64,000 nucleotides of DNA. It comes from Telluria sp042683405. Its GTDB lineage: Bacteria; Pseudomonadota; Gammaproteobacteria; Burkholderiales; Burkholderiaceae_D. Under the pieces are notes generated by a model that was not told the DNA's origin, ran no database searches, and saw nothing but the letters and a program-made list of their open reading frames with translations. The translations under genes and the position numbers were made by a program. The DNA lies in assembly GCF_042683405.1 (NCBI RefSeq), contig NZ_JBHUJS010000006.1, positions 124,001 through 188,000 on the forward strand, in the 5' to 3' direction. Below, piece by piece: positions 1-7,003 of the stretch (position 1 is its first letter; each line of letters opens with the position of its first letter).

Positions 1-389
1 TCGAAGTACGGCCGGGCCGTCTCGAACAGGGCGCGCGAGTGCTCTTCGGACAACGCCAGCTTGCGCACATCGTTCAGCAGCAGGTGGCTGCGGGCGATCT
101 CGATGTGGGCCGGGTGCACGATGAACCAGAGGCCGTCGGCGGGGTCCAGTCCATAGCCGTGCATGGCGGCGTGGGCGAACGATGGCGCCTCCCCGCCGGA
201 GCCGAGCACTCGGGACAACCATAATTCATGCGGCAGCTGGCGGACGGTGCCCGGTCCGGGCGTGGCTTGCTCGCTTGCCGTCCTGGAAAGCAGCCCGGCC
301 AACGCGGGCGCCTTGAGGTGGCGGGCCAGGTCGGGCGCGATTTCTTTGGGAGGCAGGGAGAAGGGCAGGACAAGCGTTGTGTGACTCAT
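1..389 (-). CDS. RpfE-like / phosphoglycerate-mutase-like hypothetical protein (3' part outside window)
   Basis: The reading frame opens with ATG at 387-389 and runs off the left edge, so only the first 129 codons are visible. The N-terminus is MSHTTLVLPFSLPPKEIAPD. A later stretch with LDPADGLWFIVHPAHIEIAR followed by SHLLLND resembles the betaproteobacterial RpfE-type family, often labelled phosphoglycerate-mutase-like, in which a GD-x-W-x-ADPVHL-like segment precedes a hydrophobic LLLF stretch. That match is by recall and is weak. No catalytic role can be read from this fragment. The gene lies downstream of the leftward ferritin-like operon but is separated from it by about 215 bp holding a tandem palindromic repeat, so it probably has its own promoter. 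Confidence 0.6.
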   Translation of the reverse strand, partial: MSHTTLVLPFSLPPKEIAPDLARHLKAPALAGLLSRTASEQATPGPGTVRQLPHELWLSRVLGSGGEAPSFAHAAMHGYGLDPADGLWFIVHPAHIEIARSHLLLNDVRKLALSEEHSRALFETARPYF

Positions 390-475
390 CGCGCCATTGT
401 AGCCGCGTGCGCAATGGAAAGATATTGCTGGGAAGCCTCAAGGGCAGCCCCGGACGCCCCGAAAAACGAACATTA

Positions 476-596
476 TTATTTCGGCAAGTTGGCGGAATCC
501 GCCATAAATGGGGCGATTCCGCCAAAAACCGTCAGAACCAGGTTATTTCGGCAAGTTGGCGGAATCGGCCATAAAAGGGGCGATTCCGCCAAAAAA
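476..596. repeat. Tandem pair of 33-bp palindromic elements (REP-like family, copies 1 and 2)
   Basis: Two units are repeated with a 67-bp period. Each unit is TTATTTCGGCAAGTT followed by a 33-bp imperfect palindrome (491-523 and 558-590) and an A-tract. The arms are GGCGGAATCsGCC and GGGCGATTCCGCC around a 7-nt loop. The same palindrome recurs singly at 21391-21423 and 34542-34574. The array fills the gap between the 3' end of the leftward ferritin-like operon and the next gene. It is flanked by T-rich sequence on the left and A-rich sequence on the right, the opposite of an intrinsic terminator. Confidence 0.85.
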
Positions 597-605
597 CCGC
601 CATCG

Positions 606-1373
606 CTAGGAGTTGGGAAGCTGGTCTTCCGACCCGGCGCCGGCGTCCAGCGTGACATCGCCGTAGGTCAGGCCGATCGACTCGGCGTACCAGGTCTCCA
701 CCATCGCCAGGTGCTCGCGCTCGCTGTCGAGGGCGTCGCTGAACTGGACGACCAGGTCGTCAAGGTCCTGCGCGTCCGCCAGGGCGATCAGGGTCTCCCA
801 GCCCGCACGGTCGGACAGCTCCGCCGTCAGGATCGCGTGCAGGCACTGCGCCAGCGTGGTGCGCGGATCGTTCAATACCTGCACCAGGCCCATTGCCTCC
901 ATGCCCGCCAGGTCGGCGCTCGGCGTGACGGCGGTCGGGTCGGCGCCCAGCGTCTCCATCGCGTCGGCCACCAGCGCCATGTGGCGCGCCTCGTCGCCCC
1001 GGATGCGGCGCACGTCTTCCAGGGTCATGCTGATCGTGTCGTCGAGCAGAACTTCGCACTTGTTGATCAACGCGTCGTACAGGCGCGTGCCGGTGCGTTC
1101 GAAGGCGAGCCGTTCGCCCAGCTTGTCGACCAGCAGCTGCGGGCGCTCACCCTTGAGCAGGGTTGCGCCGGTGGAGACCGCCCCGCGCAGCGTGCCAGGC
1201 AGCGGCACGGAACCCAGTGCATCCGCTTCCGCGATGTAGGGACCGCGCGCGGCCGCCAGAGCGGCGTCGCCCGGGATTTCGGCCACGTCCGGCACCATGT
1301 CCTGCATTTTCCGGGCGTCGGCCGGCGACATCTGGATGCCGGTCCGGTTCATGCCCATGCGTTCCTTTTCCAT
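606..1373 (-). CDS. Ferritin-like domain protein (255 aa)
   Basis: The protein carries ferritin-like four-helix signatures: a glutamate-rich helix around residue 92 (LAFERTGTRLYD), an ExxH at 128-131 (DEARHMALV), a helix with E185, and a final EREH at 218-221. These spaced Glu and ExxH residues are the usual ligands of a non-haem diiron centre, so a redox or metal-storage role is plausible, but no specific function can be given. No signal peptide or membrane segment is seen. It lies 10 bp downstream of a second, larger ferritin-like gene on the same strand, so the two are very probably one operon and may form one complex. The annotation as ferritin-like is firm; anything narrower is not. Confidence 0.8.
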   Translation of the reverse strand: MEKERMGMNRTGIQMSPADARKMQDMVPDVAEIPGDAALAAARGPYIAEADALGSVPLPGTLRGAVSTGATLLKGERPQLLVDKLGERLAFERTGTRLYDALINKCEVLLDDTISMTLEDVRRIRGDEARHMALVADAMETLGADPTAVTPSADLAGMEAMGLVQVLNDPRTTLAQCLHAILTAELSDRAGWETLIALADAQDLDDLVVQFSDALDSEREHLAMVETWYAESIGLTYGDVTLDAGAGSEDQLPNS

Positions 1374-1383
1374 TGCCGCCTCC

Positions 1384-2556
1384 TTAGTGCGTGACCGCGA
1401 TCTTGCGGTTCAGTTCAGTCCCCGGACGCCAGATGTAGCCGGCTGCCACCTGTTCGGATGGCGATCCTTCGGAGTTCATGTGATTGCGGTAGGCGACCGA
1501 GCTCATGCCCTCGTTGGCCTGGTTGACGATTTCGGTGCCGTTGGCGCGCAGGTTGGCCTCGGCCAGCAGGGTCTGGCGCACGAATTCGCGGTGGCTCTTG
1601 AATTCGATCGGCTGCGGCAGGTCGGACGTCACGATTTCGGCCGGATCGCGCTTCTCGTATTTCTCCAGCATTTCGCAGGCCAGGTTGAAGTGGCCCAGCT
1701 CGTAGTCGAGGAAGCGTTCCCAGATCGCCTTGACCTGGGTGTTGGTTTCCTGCTCCAGGCAGTTATGGTAGTTGTAGACCTCGTTTGCTTCGTGCAGCAC
1801 CCATTGCTCCAGCCACGATTCGGACGGGTCGAGCAGCGAGGAATACTGGGTCACGTGCTGCTCTTCGATCGATGCGATCTCGGCATACAGCTGGCGCGCC
1901 ATGGGGTCGGAGAACAGCGGCCCGATATTCATATAGTAGTCGTGCGTCTGGTATTCGGCGGCCACCAGCGTGATCGCGTGCAGCTTGGTCAGGAACTGGG
2001 CACGGCCGGCGTCGTAGTGGCGGCGCAGGTCGTCCTCGGGCGCCCGGTGCTCGACCGCGGTAGGCCGGCCGGGCAGGATGTCGGTGTAGCTCTGCAGGAT
2101 GTTGTTGGCGTCCTTGCCCTCCAGCCGGTCGAGCAGCGCGGCGTAGCGGTACATGTGGTCGAAATCCTCCAGCAGGCCGAACCGGTACACCTGGGCCAGG
2201 TAGGGATCGGGCTCATGCTGTGCGACCGAGGCGGTCAGCTCGATCGCCACCTGCTCGTAGCCGATCGTGGTTTCCAGCGGGGAATGGTCGGCGCCGAGCA
2301 GCCAGTTGATCATGGTGGCCTGGTGTTGCTCGGCACGCCGCACCCGGGCCAGCGGCAGGCGCAGCTCCGCATTGAAGCGCGCCGCCATGTGGCCGAAGCG
2401 CAGGGCCTCGTTCTCGACGCCGTTCATGAGGATGATGCGAACGCGGGTGAATGCATCGTCATCGAGCTTGCTGATGGGCTTTTGCACCAGTTCCCGCCAG
2501 GTAAAGCGCTGCTGGTCGATCTCGCATCCTCGTGTGTTGAGTAATGACAGTGCCAT
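1384..2556 (-). CDS. Double ferritin-like fold protein (390 aa)
   Basis: I start it at the ATG at 2554-2556, which follows a good ribosome-binding site (AAAGGAGAC); the frame stays open further upstream without a better start. The protein is rich in diiron-type motifs: ENEALRFGH, RAEQHQ, GLLEDFDHMYRY, ASIEEQHVTQY and YELGHFNLACE. The repeated Glu and Glu-x-x-His elements spread over about 300 residues suggest two ferritin-like bundles in one chain. It is the first gene of a two-gene operon with another ferritin-like protein. It is divergent from the lolC-type gene, with 162 bp between them. The substrate is unknown; oxidative-stress or iron handling is only an inference from the fold. Confidence 0.75.
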   Translation of the reverse strand: MALSLLNTRGCEIDQQRFTWRELVQKPISKLDDDAFTRVRIILMNGVENEALRFGHMAARFNAELRLPLARVRRAEQHQATMINWLLGADHSPLETTIGYEQVAIELTASVAQHEPDPYLAQVYRFGLLEDFDHMYRYAALLDRLEGKDANNILQSYTDILPGRPTAVEHRAPEDDLRRHYDAGRAQFLTKLHAITLVAAEYQTHDYYMNIGPLFSDPMARQLYAEIASIEEQHVTQYSSLLDPSESWLEQWVLHEANEVYNYHNCLEQETNTQVKAIWERFLDYELGHFNLACEMLEKYEKRDPAEIVTSDLPQPIEFKSHREFVRQTLLAEANLRANGTEIVNQANEGMSSVAYRNHMNSEGSPSEQVAAGYIWRPGTELNRKIAVTH

Positions 2557-2718
2557 TTTGTGTCTCCTTTTCCAGGCGAGGAAAAATGGTACGGCCCGCA
2601 AAAAGCCGGTGGCGCTAGTTTGCCCGCCGGGTATTGTGTGTCGTGCACTGTTGCAAAACCTGACAGAAAACGATGTTGTATGGCACACTGCGCGTCTCTT
2701 ACAACGCTGTCGATATCT

Positions 2719-3984
2719 ATGGGAATTGCCAACAAGCTGCCTTATGAATGGCTGGTCGGGCTGCGCTACACGCGCGCCGGCAAGCGGGGCAGGCGACAGC
2801 GCTTCATTTCATTCATCTCCTTCATTTCTGTCGCCGGGATCGGCCTGGGCGTGGCAGCACTGATCGTTGTGCTGTCCGTGATGAACGGATTCCAGAAGGA
2901 AGTGGCCGGACGCATGCTGGGCATCCTGGCGCACGTCGAAGTATTCGACAGCAGCGGCGCGATGCCGGGCTGGCGTGGCGCCGCACGCGAGGCGCTGGCC
3001 AATCCGCAGGTGAGGGCGGTGGCGCCATTCGTCGAAGCGCAAGGCATGTTGCTGCGCGACGATACGATGCGCCCGGCCGCCATCCGCGGGATTGCCCCCG
3101 CCGAGGAGGTGCAGGTGTCGGCAGTGGCGGCGCAGGTCAAGGCTGGCCGGCTCGATGCGCTGCAGCCCGGCTCGATGAAGGTGGCGCTGGGCCGGGAGCT
3201 GGCGCGCTCGCTCGGCGTCGACCTGGGCGACACCGTCGGCATTGCCGTCGCGCAGGGCGAGGCCTTGCAGGAAGGCGCGATGCCGCGCGTGCGCCCGTTC
3301 CAGGTGGCCGCGATCTTCCAGGCCGGCCACTTCGAGTACGACTCGGCGCTCGCCTTCGTGAATATCGAGGACGCCCAGATGCTGGCCGGGCTGCCCGCCC
3401 CATCCGGACTGCGGCTCAAGCTGGCCGATCCGATGAATGCGCTGCCGGTGGCGCGCGAGCTGGCGCAGACGATGTCCGGCGATATCTGGCTGCGCCCATG
3501 GACCGCGCTCAACGCGACCTGGTTCGCCGCAGTCGCGTCGCAAAAGCGCATGATGTTCATCATCCTCGGCCTGATCATCGCCGTGGCCGCGTTCAACCTG
3601 GTGTCCACGCTGGTGATGACGGTGACGGACAAGCGCGCCGACATCGCCATCATGCGCACCCTGGGCGCTTCGCCGCGCTCGGTCATGAAGATATTCATCG
3701 TGCAGGGTACGCTGACCGGCGCCATGGGCGCATTGGCGGGCGTGGCGATGGGCGTGCTGCTGGCGCTGAACCTGGACGTGGTGGTGCCCGCCATCGAAAG
3801 CATGCTGGGCGCGCAGATCCTCAATCCGGAGATCTATTTCATCAGCACCGTGCCGTCCGACCTGCACTGGGACGATGTGGCCTCGATTACTGCCGTCTCG
3901 GTCGCGCTGGCGTTCGTGTCCACGCTGTACCCGAGCTGGTCGGCCGCGCGCGTGAACCCGGCGGAAGGGCTGCGCTATGAATAA
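2719..3984 (+). CDS. lolC: Lipoprotein-releasing ABC transporter permease, LolC/LolE family (first copy)
   Basis: This inner-membrane permease extracts mature lipoproteins from the outer leaflet of the inner membrane and passes them to LolA, powered by LolD. The 421-residue protein starts with PYEWLVGLRYTR and has one TM segment near residues 28-52, a large periplasmic domain, and three C-terminal TM segments containing AAFNLVSTLVMTVTDK and the coupling sequence ADIAIMRTLGASPRSVMKIF. It ends in PAEGLRYE. The start at 2719 fits the family N-terminus; no strong ribosome-binding site is visible. Its stop overlaps the next start by 8 bp. A second, closely similar permease follows directly, so calling this one LolC rather than LolE rests on order only. 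Confidence 0.9.
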   Translation: MGIANKLPYEWLVGLRYTRAGKRGRRQRFISFISFISVAGIGLGVAALIVVLSVMNGFQKEVAGRMLGILAHVEVFDSSGAMPGWRGAAREALANPQVRAVAPFVEAQGMLLRDDTMRPAAIRGIAPAEEVQVSAVAAQVKAGRLDALQPGSMKVALGRELARSLGVDLGDTVGIAVAQGEALQEGAMPRVRPFQVAAIFQAGHFEYDSALAFVNIEDAQMLAGLPAPSGLRLKLADPMNALPVARELAQTMSGDIWLRPWTALNATWFAAVASQKRMMFIILGLIIAVAAFNLVSTLVMTVTDKRADIAIMRTLGASPRSVMKIFIVQGTLTGAMGALAGVAMGVLLALNLDVVVPAIESMLGAQILNPEIYFISTVPSDLHWDDVASITAVSVALAFVSTLYPSWSAARVNPAEGLRYE

Positions 3985-5230
3985 GCCGTTCGAATGGGTC
4001 GTGGGGATGCGCTACACCCGCTCGGGCAAGCGCGCGGGCCGCAACAGCTTCATCTCCTTCATTTCGCTGATCTCGCTGTCCGGCATCGCGCTTGGCGTGG
4101 GCGCGGTGATCGTGGTCCTGTCGATCATGAACGGCTTCCGCAAGGATGTCACCGACCGCATGCTGTCGGTGCTGGCGCACGTGGAGGTGATCAACCAGGC
4201 CGGCGCGCTCGAGAACTGGCAGGACGCTTCGGCGACCGCGCTGCGCCATCCCGAAGTCGTCGGCGCGGCGCCGTATGTGCAAAGCCAGGCGATGCTGGTG
4301 CGCGACAAGTCGATGCGCCCGGCGGTGGTGCGCGGCATCCTGCCGGCCGAGGAGGGCAAGGTGTCCGACGTGGCGCGCCAGGTGCGGCGTGGCAGCATGG
4401 CCGACCTGCGCCCGGGCGAATTCAATATCGTGCTGGGATACGCGCTGGCACAGGCGCTGGACGCCGACATCGGCACGCGCGTCACGCTGGCGCTGCCGCA
4501 GGGGCAGGTCACGCCGGCCGGGGTGTTGCCGCGCATGCGCAGCTTCCGCGTGGTCGGTATCCTGGAATCGGGCCATCCGGAGTTCGACGCCGCCTTCGCC
4601 TTCGTGCACCTGGATGACGCGCGCCGCATGGAGCGCCTGGCCGGACCGTCCGGGCTGCGCCTGCGGCTGGAAGACATGCGCCGTGCGCCGGAAGTGGCGG
4701 AGCAGTTGCGCAAGCTGTTCCCGGGCGACGTGGAAGTGCGCGACTGGCCCAAGCTGAACGCCAACTGGTTCGCCGCCGTCCAGATCGAAAAAAAGATGAT
4801 GTTCGTGGTGCTGGCGCTGATCGTCACCGTCGCCGCGTTTAACCTGGTCTCGTCGCTGGTCATGACCGTCACCGACAAGCAGGCCGACATTGCGATCCTG
4901 CGCACGCTGGGAGCTTCGCCGCGGTCGATCATGAAGATATTCATGGTCCAGGGCGCGCTGGTCGGGCTGTCCGGCACCGCGATCGGCATCGCGGGCGGCG
5001 TCGCGGTCGCACTCAACATCGACGTGATCGTTCCCTTTATCGAAAACCTCCTGGGAGTCCAATTCTTGGCCAAGGATATCTACCTCAACACCACCATCCC
5101 GTCCGACCTGCGCTGGGCGGACGTGTGGACGATCGGCGCGATGACCGTCGCGCTGGCGTTCGCCGCGACGCTCTACCCGAGCTGGTCGGCCTCGCGCGTG
5201 AAACCGGCGGAGGCGCTGCGCTATGAATGA
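3977..5230 (+). CDS. lolE: Lipoprotein-releasing ABC transporter permease, LolC/LolE family (second copy)
   Basis: This 417-residue permease has the same layout as its upstream neighbour: a first TM segment within FISFISLISLSGIALGVGAV, a periplasmic domain, and a C-terminal FtsX-type three-TM block with ADIAILRTLGASPRSIMKIF. By eye about half the residues match the upstream copy over the full length, so the two look like a tandem duplication. The start codon lies inside the end of the first gene (ATGAATAA), and its own end overlaps lolD in the same way (ATGAATGA), so the three genes are translationally coupled. The pair probably forms a LolC-LolE-type heterodimer. Which copy binds LolA cannot be read here. 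Confidence 0.9.
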   Translation: MNKPFEWVVGMRYTRSGKRAGRNSFISFISLISLSGIALGVGAVIVVLSIMNGFRKDVTDRMLSVLAHVEVINQAGALENWQDASATALRHPEVVGAAPYVQSQAMLVRDKSMRPAVVRGILPAEEGKVSDVARQVRRGSMADLRPGEFNIVLGYALAQALDADIGTRVTLALPQGQVTPAGVLPRMRSFRVVGILESGHPEFDAAFAFVHLDDARRMERLAGPSGLRLRLEDMRRAPEVAEQLRKLFPGDVEVRDWPKLNANWFAAVQIEKKMMFVVLALIVTVAAFNLVSSLVMTVTDKQADIAILRTLGASPRSIMKIFMVQGALVGLSGTAIGIAGGVAVALNIDVIVPFIENLLGVQFLAKDIYLNTTIPSDLRWADVWTIGAMTVALAFAATLYPSWSASRVKPAEALRYE

Positions 5231-5912
5231 GACGAACGCGCCCGTGCTGGCCTGCCGCGGCCTTGGCAAGACCTTCACCCAGGGCCAGTACGCGGTCGAG
5301 GTGCTGCGCAACATCGACTTTGCGGTCTACCGCGGCGAGCGCGTGGCCATCCTGGGCGCATCCGGCTCCGGCAAGTCCACGCTGCTGCACCTGCTGGGCG
5401 GCCTCGACGTGCCCACCACCGGCAGCGTCACGCTGATGGGCGAGGACCTGGCGCAGATGTCGGAGACGCGCCGCGGCGACGCGCGCAACAAGCTGCTCGG
5501 GTTCGTGTACCAGTTCCACCACCTGCTGCCCGAGTTTTCCGCGCTGGAGAACGTGGCGATGCCGCTGCTGATCCGCCGCGAGCCGCGCAAGCTGGCGCTG
5601 GAGCGGGCCCAGGCCATGCTGGAGCGGGTCGGGCTGGGCAAGCGCACCAGCCATGTGCCGGGCGAGCTGTCCGGCGGCGAACGGCAGCGCGTGGCGCTGG
5701 CGCGCGCGCTGGTTACGCAACCTGCCTGCGTGCTGGCCGACGAGCCGACCGGGAACCTCGACCACGCCACCGCCACCTCGGTGTTCGAACTGATGCTGGA
5801 GCTGTCGCAGACGCTCGGCACCGCGTTCGTGATCGTCACGCACGACCAGGACCTGGCGCGGCGCTGCGACCGTACCCTGCGCATGGGCGACAACGGCCTG
5901 CAGCCGGCCTAG
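5223..5912 (+). CDS. lolD: Lipoprotein-releasing system ATP-binding protein LolD
   Basis: LolD hydrolyses ATP to drive lipoprotein release through the adjacent permeases. The 229-residue protein shows Walker A GASGSGKST (residues 45-53), a Q-loop with YQFHHLLPEFSALENV, the ABC signature LSGGERQRVALARAL, Walker B VLADEPTGNLD and the switch histidine in VIVTHD. The QFHHLLPEFSALENV stretch is characteristic of LolD among MacB-type ATPases. The gene overlaps the second permease by 8 bp and is followed 2 bp later by a TatD-family gene, as in the lolCDE-ycfH neighbourhoods of many proteobacteria. Confidence 0.95.
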   Translation: MNETNAPVLACRGLGKTFTQGQYAVEVLRNIDFAVYRGERVAILGASGSGKSTLLHLLGGLDVPTTGSVTLMGEDLAQMSETRRGDARNKLLGFVYQFHHLLPEFSALENVAMPLLIRREPRKLALERAQAMLERVGLGKRTSHVPGELSGGERQRVALARALVTQPACVLADEPTGNLDHATATSVFELMLELSQTLGTAFVIVTHDQDLARRCDRTLRMGDNGLQPA

Positions 5913-5914
5913 CC

Positions 5915-6718
5915 ATGTGGATCGACACCCACTGCCACCTCGACGCGCACGAATTCGGCGGCGAATCGGTGGCGGTGGCGCAGCGCGCGCAGGCGGCCGG
6001 GGTGTCGATGATCGTCATTCCGGCAGTCGAACGGGCCAATTTCGATGCCGTGCGTGCGCTGGCGCATGCGGTCCCGAACGCCTGCTACACGCTGGGCATC
6101 CATCCGATCTACGTTCCGCAGGCCGCCGACGAGGACCTGGCGGCGCTGCGGCTCGCGGTCGAAGCTGCGCTGGGCGATCCGCGCTTCGTCGGTGTCGGCG
6201 AGATCGGACTGGATTTCTTCATCCCCATGCTGTGCGAGCCTGCGATGCGCGAGAAGCAGGAGCGCTTCTTTCGCGAGCAGCTGCGCATCGCGCGCGAGTT
6301 TGGCCTGCCGGTGCTGATGCATGTGCGGCGATCGCAGGACATGGTGCTCAAGCACCTGCGGCAGGTGCGCCCGCCCGGCGGCATCGCGCATGCCTTCAAC
6401 GGCAGCTTCCAGCAGGCACACACCTATCTCGACCTCGGTTTCAGGCTCGGCTTCGGCGGCGCGATGACTTTTACCCGCGCGCTGCAGATCCGCCGCCTGG
6501 CGGCCGATCTGCCGCTCGACGCCATCGTGCTGGAAACCGATGCGCCCGATATCGCTCCCGCCTGGGTCCACCCGGCGCGCAACAGCCCGGAGCAGCTGCC
6601 TGCGGTCGGCGCCGTCCTGGCCGAACTGCGGGGAACCAGCAGCGGCGACATCGCACTTGCCACGAGCGCGAACGCCCACGCCGCGTTGCCTCGCCTCGCC
6701 GCAACACCCTTCCTCTAA
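5915..6718 (+). CDS. TatD family metal-dependent hydrolase (DNase)
   Basis: The 267-residue protein is a TIM-barrel metallohydrolase of the TatD/YcfH family, which acts as a metal-dependent deoxyribonuclease. The metal-binding elements are visible in order: DTHCHLDAHEF at the N-terminus, GEIGLDFF near residue 96, LMHVRRSQD, AHAFNGS and LETDAPDIAP. The length matches the family norm of about 260. It starts 2 bp after the lolD stop and is probably the last gene of that operon. I cannot say which TatD paralogue (TatD, YcfH or YjjV) it corresponds to, so no symbol is given. A candidate small RNA with its own promoter and terminator follows. Confidence 0.9.
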   Translation: MWIDTHCHLDAHEFGGESVAVAQRAQAAGVSMIVIPAVERANFDAVRALAHAVPNACYTLGIHPIYVPQAADEDLAALRLAVEAALGDPRFVGVGEIGLDFFIPMLCEPAMREKQERFFREQLRIAREFGLPVLMHVRRSQDMVLKHLRQVRPPGGIAHAFNGSFQQAHTYLDLGFRLGFGGAMTFTRALQIRRLAADLPLDAIVLETDAPDIAPAWVHPARNSPEQLPAVGAVLAELRGTSSGDIALATSANAHAALPRLAATPFL

Positions 6719-6801
6719 GCAGCTCTTGATTCTAAGAATATTTCTATCGTGCCAATGAGCGCGATAGGAAATGTTGTGGGTATGAAATTGAACGTGGTGA
6801 A

Positions 6802-6807
6802 TATAAT
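6802..6807 (+). promoter_or_regulatory. Consensus -10 element upstream of a candidate small RNA
   Basis: A perfect TATAAT sits in an AT-rich stretch after tatD, about 7 bp before the first inverted repeat of a structured segment. No convincing -35 hexamer is found at 16-18 bp upstream (GGTATG at 17 bp), so an activator would be needed, or the promoter is weak. Confidence 0.5.
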
Positions 6808-6813
6808 TCCCTC

Positions 6814-6928
6814 ACGAACGTTGCATTAGTCTAGTTCTGCTGGAGCGCAACGTTCATCTGACCGGTTCTCCCGGCGCGCTGCCGCGCGCCTGCCCTGGTG
6901 CCCCGCGCGCCAGGGCTTCTTCTTTCTG
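6814..6928 (+). ncRNA. Candidate structured small RNA between tatD and comEC
   Basis: This segment of about 115 nt has no open reading frame of note but holds three consecutive hairpins. The first has perfect 9-bp arms, GAACGTTGC at 6816-6824 and GCAACGTTC at 6847-6855. The second has perfect 7-bp arms, GGCGCGC and GCGCGCC at 6873-6890, with a 4-nt loop. The third is GCCCTGG/CCAGGGC at 6892-6916, followed by a pyrimidine tract rich in T, which looks like an intrinsic terminator. A consensus TATAAT lies just upstream. This layout is typical of bacterial trans-acting small RNAs. I do not recognise a known family. It could instead be the 3' untranslated region of the tatD transcript or a leader of comEC, although the terminator would cut it off from comEC. 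Confidence 0.5.
6892..6927 (+). terminator. Intrinsic terminator downstream of tatD / candidate sRNA
   Basis: A 7-bp GC-rich stem (GCCCTGG at 6892-6898, CCAGGGC at 6910-6916) with an 11-nt loop is followed directly by TTCTTCTTTCT. It separates the lolCDE-tatD transcript from comEC. Confidence 0.65.
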
Positions 6929-7003
6929 CGCCGCCTTGCGTCGCCGCAAACCGCACATCTAGCCTTCAGGCAACGTCTTAGCTCAAACCTTCACGGAGTG
7001 CCT

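Noticed and set aside
6998..7003. GTG at 6998 as the start of comEC.
   Set aside because: It overlaps the GGAG ribosome-binding site, which is correctly spaced for the ATG at 7004.
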